NCBI GenBank assembly: GCA_037157565.1
Contig: JAZHRO010000014.1
Span: 103,943,501 to 104,007,500, forward strand
Reading direction: 5' to 3'
Source of the DNA: Thalassia testudinum
Lineage: Eukaryota; Streptophyta; Magnoliopsida; Alismatales; Hydrocharitaceae
Length of the DNA: 64,000 nt
This document shows positions 11,501-22,213 of this stretch, in pieces. Numbering within the stretch: the first letter of the stretch is position 1; each line of letters starts with the position of its first letter. The notes below the pieces were generated by a model that saw only the letters and a program-made list of their open reading frames with translations, made no database searches and was not told where the DNA came from. The translations under genes and the position numbers were made by a program.

Positions 11501-14231
11501 AATAAGTCCCTCTTATTGTACTCATCATATCTATTCAGAAGATGGCACACGACCTTCTCGTGAAATGCAGAGACGCTTAAACCCCAATCTGCAGGAGGTC
11601 GTGAAAAAGGAGATCATCAAGTGGTTAGATGCCGGGATCATCTACCCGATCTCCGATAGTCGTTGGGTGAGCCCAATTCAGGTCGTGCCTAAGAAGGCAG
11701 GACTCACCACTATAACGACTGAGACCGGAGAAATCATTCCTACCCGATTAGCCAACTCGTGGAGAGTCTGTATAGATTACCGTCGACTCAATTCCTCCAC
11801 GAAGAAGGATCATTTCCCACTACCCTTCATTGATCAAATTCTCGAAAAATTAGCGGGAAATAGGTTCTTCTGCTTCCTTGACGGGTACTCCGGTTATAAC
11901 CAGGTGGCAATCCATCCTGAGGACCAAGAGAAGACCACGTTCACCTGCCCCTTCGGAACATACGCTTTCCGAAGGATGCCTTTCGGTCTTTGCAATGCAC
12001 CCGCTACTTTTCAGCGATGCATGCTTGCCATATTCTCAGATATGGTAGGTGATTATCTGGAAGTCTTCATGGATGACTTTTCAGTTTTCGGAGCATCATT
12101 CGACGATTGCCTCCAACACTTGGTCCAGATACTCAGGCGGTGCATCGACGTGAATTTGGTTCTTTCCTGGGAGAAGAGCCATTTCATGGTGCCTGAGGGA
12201 ATTGTCCTGGGACACTCAATTTCGGAGAAAGGTATCCAAGTGGATCGAGCTAAGGTTAATCTGATTTCTCACCTTCCTATGCCTAGCTCGATCAGGGACA
12301 TCCGATCCTTTTTAGGGCATGTCGATTTTTATCGACGATTTATCCCTGATTTTTCAAAAATCGCACGCCCCCTGACCACTCTTCTCTCCAAGGATGTTCC
12401 CTTCGAAATCTCCAAGGAATGCACTCAAGCATTTCAAATCCTGCGTGACCGAGTCACCCAAGCCCCGATCCTACAGTCCCCTGATTGGTCTCAACCCTTT
12501 GAGATCATGTGTGATGCTTCCGACTTCGCTGTAGGAGCGGTTTTGGGGCAGAAAAATGACAAGAAACCTGTGGTCATTTACTACGCTAGCAAAACACTCG
12601 ATGAGGCTCAGCGTAACTATACAGTTACTGAGAAAGAGCTGCTAGCTGTAGTATTTGCCCTAGAGAAGTTCAGATCGTACCTTCTGGGTTCCCATGTCAT
12701 CATATACTCGGATCACACGGCTGTGAGGCATCTCCTTGCAAAGAAGGACGCGAAACCTCGATTGATCCGATGGATCTTGCTGTTGCAAGAATTTGACCTT
12801 GAGATTCACGACAAAGCGGGAAAACAAAACGTGGTAGCTGATCACTTGTCCCGTCTTCCTTCTGAAATGATTGACCCTTCCGGACCCATCACTGAGCATT
12901 TTCCCGATGAGCACCTGCTGACTATTGGTACTAGCCTTCCATGGTTTGCTAATATTGTAAATTACTTGGCATCTCATCAGACCCCGTCCGATTGGCCGAA
13001 GGCCAAGAAAGACAAATTACGCGCCGATGCCAAGTATTACATTTGGGAAGACCCGTACCTCTTCCGCATAGGTGCCGATCAGATCATCCGGAGATGTGTC
13101 CCGGAAGGGGAAGTCAACAATATCCTCTCTTTCTGCCATGACCAGGCATGCGGTGGCCATTTTGCCAGGCATAAAACCGCATCAAAAGTCCTCCAGTGCG
13201 GCTTTTACTGGCCCACACTGTTCAAAGACGCACACAGTCATTGCAAGGCATGCAGTCGTTGCCAGACTTTAGGCAACATGAGCCGTCGTGACATGATGCC
13301 TATGCAACCGATTCTAGTATGCGAAATCTTTGATGTTTGGGGGATTGATTTTATGGGCCCCTTTCCTGTTTCGGATGGTTTCGAATACATTCTGTTGGCT
13401 GTGGACTACGTGTCCAAATGGATCGAAGCCATACCGACCCGAACCTGTGATCACAAAATCGTTCTCAAATTCATTCATCAACACATTTTCTCAAGGTTCG
13501 GGATTCCTCGTGCAATAATCTCTGATGGGGGGACCCATTTCACAAATGCTCAGTTTAGGTCACTGATGACCAAATACGGGGTGTCTCACCGAATCTCTAC
13601 TCCTTACCACCCCCAAACTAATGGTCTAGCTGAGCTGTCTAATCGGGAGATCAAGAAAATCCTGCAAGTCACTGTTCGACCTGACAGGAAGGACTGGTCG
13701 TCCCGACTTCCGGAAGCATTGTGGGCCTATAGGACCGCCCACAAGACCCAATTGGGCATGTCTCCCTTTAGATTGGTGTACGGAAAGGCATGTCACCTTC
13801 CCGTAGAACTGGAGCATAAAGCCTATTGGGCAGTACGGAACTGTAATCTAGATCTTTCCAAGGCTGGAACCCACAGAAAACTCCAAATCAGCGAGATCGA
13901 TGAATTACGCATAGACGCGTACGAGAACTCGCAAATCTACAAGGAGCGGGTTAAAGCCTTCCACGACAAACACATCTCGAGAAAGATCTTTCATCCTGGT
14001 CAAAAGGTCCTACTCTTTGATGCCCGACTCAAACTCTTCCCAGGAAAACTGAGATCTAAGTGGGTCGGACCATATTTGGTCCGACAGGTTTTTGGAAATG
14101 GAGCAATCGAAATCAGTCCACTCAGCCACGATTCTGAACCTTTCATCGTGAACGGTCAGAGACTCAAGCCGTTCATTGATGTAACTTCTACTGATTTGGT
14201 TGAGGCATCTTATATCCTCCGTTCCCCTTGA
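8532..14231 (+). CDS. Athila gag-pol polyprotein, intact
   Basis: This is a single 1899-codon frame without stops. Residues about 115-280 form the retrotransposon gag domain ([21 protein letters not shown]). A proline/glutamine-rich linker runs to about 690. The aspartic protease has its catalytic Asp749 in DLGAS. Reverse transcriptase spans about 998-1270 with FMDDF (Asp1181, Asp1182). RNase H has Asp1328 (CDAS) and Asp1394 (SDHT). Integrase has an H-H-C-C zinc finger from His1536 and the catalytic triad Asp1606, Asp1665 and Glu1701, with 35 residues between the last two. There is no chromodomain. The first ATG is at 8532; an in-frame ATG at 8685 (residue 52, MAQPVEEEN) may be the true start because the preceding 51 residues are low-complexity. 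All catalytic residues are present, so the protein could be active. Confidence 0.95.
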   Translation: MYGRRSLRPPLRPPLEIRSRQGQASTPVFVQQHPHIILSSDSEPSSFSSPIMAQPVEEENNLEHQLQRLNDLFQNFVHPPQRPMMRDHYNPAAVAIEPRVRIPIGGPDSELKPNMIHAIPKFHGLNSEDPFQHIKQLKHLAHTFGSDAQNRDILLMKMFSFSLMDKAAHWYQTQTRPINTWEELQSEFLKKFFPVGRTNALRHQITHFTQQSGEPLHEAWDRFQDLMRKCPHHGVPKWEQVQSFYQGLREDIRLFVNATCGGNIMGQHEDTVWEILENMCENSINNDSMGLFDRTNTRAATNLKGAHETQGLSASVDLELMASRLDKVSIIEKKVDELTQHLQRATSARNSFAQPPSTQETVQNILHRSSPGMDPYPSPSDSWTGRSSDPFYTSRGNSIPPFPDSQEVPQTCEDLNAIQNDPFSNTYNPGWRNHPNFQWAGNAQTQRPPFQSRPQPSHHYQPPQPRPNPTYPSGPNQDQMSLILQTLADIQKSNAAIQKQHKDELTEVKTQLAQLANSRQPGTLPSQPLPNPNNVPTQKRVMNPNLGHAQWIYQAPTAPSPDEMEASTSRAGFQQQPPLLPNPNQNQAGLNSVTTRSGKTTQDPHYPNHSQPDNHDPRIVIQGTAVPDPQPGPILEEPTKIPFPEALTKGKKTTKPVAPEEDLVKLFEQVHINIPLMDAIRHVPAYARFLKNICTPQRKPRTKGGSPIVLSEQASSVILSRLPPKAKDPGTPLISCKIGGTQFDRALLDLGASINLIPTSLLDHLEESELKPTEVTLQLADRSIKSPKGILEDVIVRVRDFYFPVDFIVLDMDAPENPRDTPIILGRPFLATARANISCEEGQIELKFGDQTLKIDIFKAQQGINCGVIEQICDIKTLVDESHLQNDLSMPHQPQKDLDPQTEESNPDMNNPVTPTLEPHIYTEPPAAAENPILELKPLPAHLKYIFLGSNQTLPVIINSNLSPEQETSLIVVLQQHRRAIGWTLDDLTGISPSYCTHHIYSEDGTRPSREMQRRLNPNLQEVVKKEIIKWLDAGIIYPISDSRWVSPIQVVPKKAGLTTITTETGEIIPTRLANSWRVCIDYRRLNSSTKKDHFPLPFIDQILEKLAGNRFFCFLDGYSGYNQVAIHPEDQEKTTFTCPFGTYAFRRMPFGLCNAPATFQRCMLAIFSDMVGDYLEVFMDDFSVFGASFDDCLQHLVQILRRCIDVNLVLSWEKSHFMVPEGIVLGHSISEKGIQVDRAKVNLISHLPMPSSIRDIRSFLGHVDFYRRFIPDFSKIARPLTTLLSKDVPFEISKECTQAFQILRDRVTQAPILQSPDWSQPFEIMCDASDFAVGAVLGQKNDKKPVVIYYASKTLDEAQRNYTVTEKELLAVVFALEKFRSYLLGSHVIIYSDHTAVRHLLAKKDAKPRLIRWILLLQEFDLEIHDKAGKQNVVADHLSRLPSEMIDPSGPITEHFPDEHLLTIGTSLPWFANIVNYLASHQTPSDWPKAKKDKLRADAKYYIWEDPYLFRIGADQIIRRCVPEGEVNNILSFCHDQACGGHFARHKTASKVLQCGFYWPTLFKDAHSHCKACSRCQTLGNMSRRDMMPMQPILVCEIFDVWGIDFMGPFPVSDGFEYILLAVDYVSKWIEAIPTRTCDHKIVLKFIHQHIFSRFGIPRAIISDGGTHFTNAQFRSLMTKYGVSHRISTPYHPQTNGLAELSNREIKKILQVTVRPDRKDWSSRLPEALWAYRTAHKTQLGMSPFRLVYGKACHLPVELEHKAYWAVRNCNLDLSKAGTHRKLQISEIDELRIDAYENSQIYKERVKAFHDKHISRKIFHPGQKVLLFDARLKLFPGKLRSKWVGPYLVRQVFGNGAIEISPLSHDSEPFIVNGQRLKPFIDVTSTDLVEASYILRSP

Positions 14232-15783
14232 GCTTATTGCGCCCAGCCGATGGCGTAAAACTCAGCGCTTAACGGGAGGCAGCCCGTCATTCTCTTTGAA
14301 AACCTGAAACTTGTTCTGACACCTTTCAGCTCTCGAAGTTCACCCTTATAGACAACCGACCCCAACTCAGATGTTCGCATCTGAGATTTGAAATCGTCCG
14401 CCAAAAAAAAAAAAAAAAAAAAAATAATTCAACCCGACCCATCCACTCACCCAAATTTCTGTCTTAAGGAATGGACTAAGACCCCCTAGGTTACAATGAG
14501 GACATTGCAAATCTTAGGCATGGGGGGGTAGGAAAGTGCAAAAACTTGTAAGAAAAGGTTTCAAACAAAAAATTCACATATGCCAAAAATACCATAAAAA
14601 TTAAAAAAATTTTCGAAAAAGAATAAGAGGAAAAGAGGGGAAGGAAAATTTTGTGAAGGAGAAAAGAAACAAAATGAAAAAGGAGCACAAAATTATAAGA
14701 AAAACTGATAGTCATTAGTAAGGAACTAAGGAATTAACCTAAGTTCTAGACCTCATTCAAGAAAATAACTGAAAAGTGCACAATGAGATTAGTAAGAATG
14801 CAAACCTTAGGCATTCTTGAATAGACTCTTAGTACCCATTAAGATCTGGACACTCCTCAAGAGGTTGAGGAAAATGAAAAGCTGAAGTATTAGGTCTAAG
14901 GCTTAGGGAGTATTCGGCCTCGTTAACTAATTTTTGGTTTACGGGACTCAGTAACCTAAGCACCCTAATCTCACACACAGCCTGGTTCAAATCAGAATCA
15001 CGCAGAAGCGTCGCAAAAATCTGAAAAGAACACCTAGAATAGGAGCGGCCGATCAACACAAGTTGATTTGGACGAGTTCCCAGCGCGGAGAGGCGGGAAA
15101 TCCCCTCGAAGATGCGTAACAAAATATCATCTCCTCGGTGCTTGTCTCTTAGGATATTTACATATCCTACGGGGGGCATGTAATCACTCTGCTGGTTCAG
15201 ATTCCATGGATGGCATTATCTCGAAATGTCAATTGCCAGGGTCTGGATTCGGCCACGGAATACCATGGATGGGATTATCTCGAAATCTCAATAGCCAGGG
15301 TTCCGGGGGTTGCCATGGGCGGTGCTATCTCGAAGCATCGATCGCCAGGAACCCTTGAGGATTGATGATGGGAGCAAGGAATCTGATACAGACCGTGTTG
15401 AAAAGCCAATCCTAGGCTAGAACTAAAAAGAAAAAGAGAGAGAAAACTCTCCAAACAGAAAAACTTTCTATCTCTCTCTTACAAAACGCACTGCGAACTG
15501 AGCCAGGGCAAAAATCATTTCAAGCACGGGTGCTTTAACCACGAAGTCCAATAAACCTTAGGTTAGTTCTTGTGGGCCTTAAAAACCTTTGCTAAAAGAC
15601 TGAGGCTAAGGCTAGACAGATTTGGATCTTGATTGGTACTAGAGTACCTTTTAGGCCTATGGTCAGCATTCTAACCTAATCTATGCTCAAATAAAAAAGG
15701 CACTTATCTAAAACCATTAAAAACTTCATGGTCTAGAACAAGGGTTGAAACCTTAAGTTTTTGCTAAGGGACTAGCAAAAGCT
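14232..15783 (+). other. Noncoding 3' internal region of element A, no env ORF
   Basis: About 1.55 kb lie between the pol stop and the polypurine tract. There is a run of some 22 A residues from 14403, a G-rich motif at 14513-14530 that resembles the true polypurine tract, and a threefold repeat at 15204-15350. Many Athila elements carry an envelope-like ORF here. No frame longer than about 116 codons is present and none shows a signal peptide or transmembrane pattern, so env has been lost or was never present. Confidence 0.7.
15204..15350 (+). repeat. Three degenerate 37-bp boxes in the 3' region of element A
   Basis: Three units share the order CCATGG, GATGG(C/G)ATTATCTCGAA (or a close variant), and GCCAGG. 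They start at 15204, 15263 and 15313, so the spacing is 59 and then 50 bases. The cores are much more alike than the linkers, which suggests constraint on the core or a recent local duplication. Confidence 0.75.
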
Positions 15784-15796
15784 AGGCATGGGGGTA
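15784..15796 (+). promoter_or_regulatory. Polypurine tract of element A
   Basis: AGGCATGGGGGTA directly precedes the TG of the 3' LTR, the position where the plus-strand primer forms. The run of five G residues resembles that of other Athila/Tat elements, but the tract is short and interrupted by CAT. Confidence 0.7.
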
Positions 15797-18627
15797 TGAT
15801 GAGAACCTCATCATGAGCCATAACTAGCTCATTTTAACCCAATACAAAGGATAAAAGCTCCTACATATCTCAAGGAAAGGCTTAACTCAGAGAATTCTGA
15901 GTTTGAGAAGAAAACAAGTCATAAGGGGTAAAAGTGCAATTTTACCAGTATAAACTGCATGCAGGGTAATTCAGGGACCAAACACAGGTCAAAACAGCTT
16001 AATAAGAATAAAAGTGGGATGAGATGATCTAGCAAGGGCTACAGCACTTCCAAGGAACCAAATGATAATCTGTAACCCTAAAACAACCCACTTCAATTCA
16101 CAAGGTTCGAGGCAAAGTAAAAATAGAATAAACCCTCTAAAATTCATAGAAAAATAATCTCTAGGGTTTAGAACCTTCAATTTGGCCTTTAGAACCCATT
16201 TTGACCTACATTGAGAACCATGCCCAATTAATAACTTAATTTGGGTTTTTGCGTAAATTGACCGGTCAAACAAGGTTTAATATGAAAATAAAATCCACCA
16301 TCAGATTCCTTAGGTCCTAATTAGTCATGTATAAAAACTTGAGCCTAAGAAGAAACCTCCTTGACCGACTTCACACTTTGGTCCTCATATATTTACTCTT
16401 TGGCCCTCAACTTTTGAACCCTCGCATTTTGGCCCCTAACTCTCCTTCGTTCTTTGCAATCAGGTCCCTCCTGCAAAACCCTGCCAGCACCATGCTCCGG
16501 CGACCTTGCGCGGAGCATGGCGCCGCGCAGGGTGAGGTGGGGGACCTGGCAAGTGAACCGGGGGTGCCCTGCGTCGTCAGCCGTCGCAGGAGCACCCCCC
16601 TGGTCATTGTAGCCCACCATACCGGCCGTGCGAACGCACGGACGGTATGGGTTCATGTTCCGACCATTCTCCGGCGAGGGAGACACGTCGTCTCCCTCCG
16701 CCTTCCTCCCTGTTTCATCCCTATAAATACCCCCCGCTGCTCCACCGACCAGGGCAGCCTGGATCTGACGGAGAAATCCCCAACTTCCTTCTCTTCTTTC
16801 TCCGGCAGTCGCTCACCAGCTCCGGCGGTTTCCTCCCCCTCCTCCTCTTCGCTCTGCCGTAATACCAGCAGCAGAGACCTCCTCCCCTGCTCTTCCTGCG
16901 CCACGCCGTACCCAGCTGGCGCCTCTCCAGCCCTCTGCTCGCCGCCGCCCCTTCCCCTGGGCACCTTCTTCTCCGGCGACAGTCGATACGACTGTCGCCC
17001 TGTCTCGGCCCCTTTCGTCTCCATAGCTAGGTCAGAACTCCTCCCCACCTCCCCCTCTTTCTTTTCCTCACTGTCTTTTATTTGATTAAACCCTCGACCG
17101 CTCCTGTTCACCCTCACCCTCTCCGCCTCCGACCACCCTCCGGCGAGCCGCTCCCATCACCTCAGCGACCCACACGGCTCGCCGTGCACCGCAGAATCTC
17201 CGCCTCCTCACCCTGATCCTCTTCCGCCCCTCCACTTCCCGCCAAACGCCCTCTGCAGATCCACCGAACACACCCACTTCTTCGCTCACAGTTTGACCTA
17301 GGACGACCTGTTGGCTCCATCACGCCCCCTGCAGACCCCCTGACCACCTTCGCCGTGCCACGGAGAAGGTCCCCCGCCTGTCTGATTTGGCCGAGAGGCC
17401 GTTCTTCTGTGACCAGGTGACTCGCCCGCCGTCGCCATTACTGAGCAGGCAGAGCTGCTTCACCTGCAGGTGCAGGCACGCCTTCGCCCAGGTTCGACTC
17501 CCAGGTTGCGCGGGGAGTCTCAGCGAAACGTCCCAGGCTCGCAGATGGGGCGAAGGCCGCGCGTGAAGCCACGATCGCCCACTGCTCCCTCCGCGACGGG
17601 CGCTCAATTGGGGTGGGACATTTAGTCCCACCTCGGAACTTCTTGGAGGCGCGCGGACGCATAAAGGCAAAAAGTGCCTTATGCTGTCTGCCTCCTGACC
17701 ACGGGGTGAGGTCCCTCTCACCCGACCCGGCCTCGTCCGTGACCACGCTCCGCGGACCTGGCCCGACCCGATTAAACCGACCTGCACTCCTCGCCCACCA
17801 CCGCACGCCGGTGGGCCTGGACCCGGGCGTGACCCGAACCCGATTACCCGGTAGCTCTGGGAGAGCTTTCCCAGGAGTGGTTTCAGAGAGAAAGAGAGAC
17901 GCGGGGAGGGGGGTAGAGTAGGTTTTGCCTCTTGACGAAAAACCCTGAAGTGTGCAGGCACAGGCGAAGAAGACCCGCTGAAGAAGAAGGAGCTGCACTG
18001 TAGCAAAGGCATAGTTAAGTCGTCTAAGCACCGGGTCAGACGACGGAGGGTCAGCAGCCAGAGCAGGAAAGAAGGCAGGCTGAAGAAGAAGGAAGAGCAA
18101 CGGCCAAAGCAGAAGAAGAAGAAAGAAAGACTTAGTAGCTGAAGGCAGAAGCTCTGCAGCCATAAAGAAAAAAAAAGGGGAAAAGAGAAAACATCACTCG
18201 ATCGCAGAAGAAGAAGAAGAGAGGTCAAGGCCGAAAACCAAAGAAGGAGAAGAACAAGGAGCTCTGAAGAAAGAAGAACATCACCAACGGAAGAACAGCA
18301 GGAAGAAGAAGAAGAGCATCACCATTGCAGAAGAAGAATATCACCTCTGCAGAACAGAGAGAAAGAAGGAGATCTAAAGAAAGAGAGAAAGAAGAGCATC
18401 CCCCTCTGCAAAACAAAGAGAAAACAACAAATTCTTTCCCTCTCTCTTTATTTTTGTAAAAGAAACATGTATATCTCTAGAATACAACTTGCTCCCTGAG
18501 TTCGACCTCGGGAACTCTTTTATTTTCCGAGTAAAAAAATTTTTTATTTGAAGCGTTGGTCATAACCGGCTTTACTACAACGTTATAACAAAACCCTCAA
18601 ACCCGGTAAAACAAACACCACGATTCA
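15797..18627 (+). repeat. 3' LTR of Athila element A
   Basis: The LTR is 2,831 bases and lies 11,025 bases downstream of the 5' copy. The differences seen from the 5' LTR are T4832/G15857, a T/C change near 5059/16084, a C/T change near 5228/16253, a T/C change near 7558/18582, and loss of one base near 18197. The near identity shows a recent insertion. Confidence 0.96.
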
Positions 18628-18632
18628 GTAGG

Positions 18633-20554
18633 GACTTGACCCCAGTGACTCGAAGGCGATAAGCCCACGTCACTTTTTGCCTATGTGCTGCTGAAGGCAC
18701 CTCAGTTCACGATGTGGGACTAATGTCCCACGTCTTCTTCGCATGGTAGCTGCAACTGATGTGGTGCCTGATTGGGGACAAAAGCAGCCCCAGCAGTAGG
18801 AATTGGTGACCTGGGAGGTTTCCTGGGACTGGGTCGCACCACCTGAGAGTGGTAATGATGAAGAACACGGTCGGAGAAGTGCAGTTGAAGCTGGAGATGA
18901 CGGTGGCGATGACGGAGCTCCAGTGTATACCTGAAATGCAAAATACGGCCTCTCGGCCTTATCAGAAAAGCTCAAAAGGATCGCCGGCTATCGACGAGTG
19001 AGATGGTGGTTGTGGTGTCGCATGAGGGTGTGTGTGGAGGTTTGGCGACCTTGCGAAGGTGGTATGGTGAGGGTGGTGTCGGGTGGAGGCGTTGAGTGGC
19101 CAATCCCCTCAATTGCTTGAGGGGTTTTGGTGGGCGGGGAACAGCGAAGGTGTAGGGACCAATGGCAGGTGAAGAGATGGTCTGTAGCGGCTGGAAGATC
19201 TCGCCAGAGGTACGCCGGCAAGGTGGAAGACGAAGTTGCAGACGGTGTAGAAACGATCGAAACAGCAGAGTAGTGGCACGGTAATGATGAGCAAGAGATA
19301 AGGAGTCGAGGAGACTAAGTGGTGGTCGACAAGGGGTAGGTGCGACGCCGAGTCTGGTGTGGTCGGCGTCGGAGACCAAGGGAGATCTAGTGGGAGAGAA
19401 CGGCGACGACGAAGGGGGAGGGAGTGCCTCGGGGGTATGTCGAGGTGCGAAAGAAGCTGGGGAGTCGAGACTGGCCAGCTATGGTCCGTGATGGTCGGTG
19501 AAGAAGCATGGAGGAAGGGGTCGCCAAAGCGAGGCGGAGCAAGCCGAGGAAGGGAAGAAATAGGGCCAAATTTGGCTCAATTTTTCACTGAGGTAAGGAA
19601 TGCCATGGGGGGTCTTTTATAGGCCAGAGGTGAGCTTTCAAGCTTGGAAACCAAGCTTGGAAGCTCCCAAGCTTAGCGAAATAGGAGACCCGAATCTTTG
19701 AAGGATTCGCATGAGTTTTTGAGAGGGATTTGGAGACTTGGACATGGCTCAATGAAAGGGGATTACCTAACGAATCTCCCTTTCAATTTTGAGAGGGATT
19801 CATCAAGTAATTGCAAAGTTCTTGCCAAAAGAAACTCGTCAGGGTAGGACTTCTCCACGAAAATGGTGAAAGGACCTTCTTGTGAAGAGTGATGACAAAG
19901 ATAGGGGGCATTTGGAAGGATTTCAAAAGCTGAGGGGTTGTGTGAGAGAGAAAGAATCAGATTGGACCAGATTGTAAACTAGGTCAAGATGATCTCTAAT
20001 TGGGCCCAAATTTTTATACAAACCTCATTTAGACCTAAGGAATCCAATGGTAAAGTTGGATTTTTCTTTTGACCTATTTTTACTGGGTAATTTATACAAA
20101 AACCTAAATTTAGGCAATAGTCTATCTAAGACTCTGTTTCAGGTCAAAATAGGTTCAGATGGTTAAATCAAGGATGCCAAACCCTAGAGAATATTTTTTG
20201 TGATTTTTAGAGGGTTTAGATGAATTTTATCCTGACCAGAACCTCAGTTAAATAAGCAAGTCTGCTTTTAGGGTTTCAGAAGTCCATTAATTATTGAAAT
20301 GCGTTGAAACCTATTTCTGTCTGCATGGACCCACTTATTAGACATTAATGACCTTTAATAAGCCCCTGGCATACCCAGTGGTTATTCTGTATTTGTGATA
20401 AGATAGTAAAATTACAGAAATAACCTTATTTTCATCTTTTCTTCTCAAAACAACTTAACCTACCCAAAAGACCTTCTGACTAATATGTAGGTGCTTTTAT
20501 TGATTTTATCAAACCAAATTGAGCTAGTTATGGCTCATGATAGTCTTCCCATCA
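18633..20554 (-). repeat. Antisense Athila-like LTR B2, right part
   Basis: This is the continuation of the LTR interrupted at 4771. It carries the reverse complement of the conserved LTR start (GAGCTAGTTATGGCTCATGATAG...CATCA), ending at 20554, plus the GTGGGACTAATGTCCCAC palindrome near 18715 and a minus-strand TATA box near 19612-19621. With the left part it makes a 2.54-kb LTR. To its right lie antisense copia sequences, into which element B was presumably inserted. Confidence 0.85.
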
Positions 20555-22140
20555 AGTCTCTCTCAATTTGGTAAGTAATAAAATCACTTCCCAAATCCTT
20601 GGTAATTTTTTGTCTTTTATTTCTCCTGGGTTTAGACTCTTCTACTTGATTGGGTTTAGAATGGGAAGAGCTAACCCCTACATTAGACATCCTTTCCACT
20701 TGATCAGGAATAGAACCAGATGTGGTGGCTAGATCATTTGAAGTTACATTTTGAGGTAATCCAGTCTCCATAGGGAAGACATTCTCAAAAAATGTAGCAT
20801 CTTGAAACTCAATAATAGTGTTGACATCTATGCCTGAAATCTCAAATTTTATAACCAAAAATCTATAGGCATAGGTATTGGGATAACCTAGAAAGACTGC
20901 ATCAGCTGTCTTAGGTCCAAGCTTCTTCCTCTAATGTTTTGGGACAACCACTTTTGCAAGGCATCCCTACACTTTGAGGTATTTCAAACTTGGTTTCCTA
21001 TTTCTCTAAATCTCAAATGGACTACGTTTCTTATCCTTGAGGGGAACTCTATTCAGAATATGGCTTGTTGTATTCAAAGCTTTCCCCCACATGTAACTAC
21101 ATATCCTGAACTTTTCAAGAAAGCGTTAACCATGTCAGTTAAGGTCATATTCTTTTGCTCTGCTATCATATTAGATTGAGGGCAATATAGAGCTGTCACT
21201 TCATGAACTATATCAAAATATTGGCACTATTCATCAAGTAAATTGGATGTATATTCCTCTTCTCTATCTGACCTCAGTCTCTTAAGAGTTTTCTCAGTTT
21301 ATGTTTTTGCTTCTTTCTTAAAGATAAAGAATTTACTCAATGCCTCATCTTTAGACTTAAGCAAATACACACAGCAGTATTTACTACTATCATCTATAAG
21401 GTGATAAAATACTTTTTACTATCATTAGTCAACATACCATTAAACTCGTAAATATCCATGTGCACTAAATCTAGAATCTCAATATCTCTAGTAATAGAGT
21501 GAAAAGACTTTTTAGCTTGTTTATCCAGCACACATATCTCGCATTTCTTAGTTTTATTTATGGTGTGTTCAGGAATCATATTTAATTTTATCATTCTTTT
21601 TAAAGAATTGAAATTTACATGATTCAATCTGCCACACCATATATCACAATGTTCAATATTACTGCAAACAGATTGAATCGAATAAAAACTATCATTATTT
21701 ATAGTATTTCTAGATGATACATCCATATCACATTTCACTCTAACATAGAGTTCGAGTTTTATTGAGACATACCCATCACTAGCCCCGGCCTCCTCGTTGA
21801 TCACATTCACCTGAAGATTTCCATGTGTGGTCTTCTGCTAAGCTTTATTAGGGCAATCCTTCTTCCAATGCCCAACCTTCCCACAGTGCCAGCATGGTTT
21901 GTTCTTGGATTTCTTCTACATCTTGGATTTGGCCTTCGTTTTGTTTTTATTATTATTTTTATTCTCATTGCCCTTAAATGTCATGACATTCACCTTAGAC
22001 TCCACAAGCATTACAGGTTTTTGTTTCCTATGTACTTCCTCAATAGCAATGGCTATCATCAAATCATCTAATAATGAGTGCCAACCAGTTCCCCATACAG
22101 CTTGTTGTTACAACAATGAACCTACTTTGTGGGATCTCCA
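20555..22140 (-). pseudogene. Copia gag to integrase remnant (F1)
   Basis: Going down the minus strand there is the end of gag with a CCHC zinc knuckle (CWHCGKVGHWKKDC, near 21890-21850), a gag-pre-integrase domain with CEICVLDKQAKKSFH (near 21540), the beginning of integrase (LVHMDIYEF), a gap, and the linker between integrase and reverse transcriptase (near 20858-20560). Stops and frameshifts break the frame, and much of the integrase core is represented only by short pieces. At 20554 it is cut by LTR B2. Its reverse transcriptase is not found on the other side of element B. Confidence 0.8.
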
Positions 22141-22213
22141 CTCAGTTAGGATGGGTTGCTGCTGTGAGTGAACTCCGAATGAATCTCAGTCCCATCCCAA
22201 GCTTAGACTTAAG

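Larger units (their letters stand above)
4772..18627 (+). mobile_element. Complete young Athila-type Ty3/gypsy LTR retrotransposon (element A)
   Basis: The element is 13,856 bases long and complete: two LTRs of about 2.83 kb beginning TG and ending CA, a tRNA-Asp-type primer binding site, one uninterrupted gag-pol ORF, a G-rich polypurine tract at the 3' LTR, and flanking 5-base duplications GTAGG (4767-4771 and 18628-18632). I counted four substitutions and one single-base indel between the LTRs. The pol domain order PR-RT-RNaseH-INT defines Ty3/gypsy. The primer, the gag type and the lack of a chromodomain point to Athila. No envelope-like ORF was found between pol and the 3' LTR. It lies inside an antisense LTR of a related family. 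Confidence 0.96.

Noticed and set aside
15068..15358. 96-codon ORF as an envelope-like protein of the Athila element
   Set aside because: It overlaps the threefold noncoding repeat and has no signal peptide or membrane segment.
17320..18228. 302-codon minus-strand ORF as a gene
   Set aside because: It is antisense to a purine-rich LTR segment; its length depends on a single-base indel absent from the other LTR, where the frame is only 230 codons.
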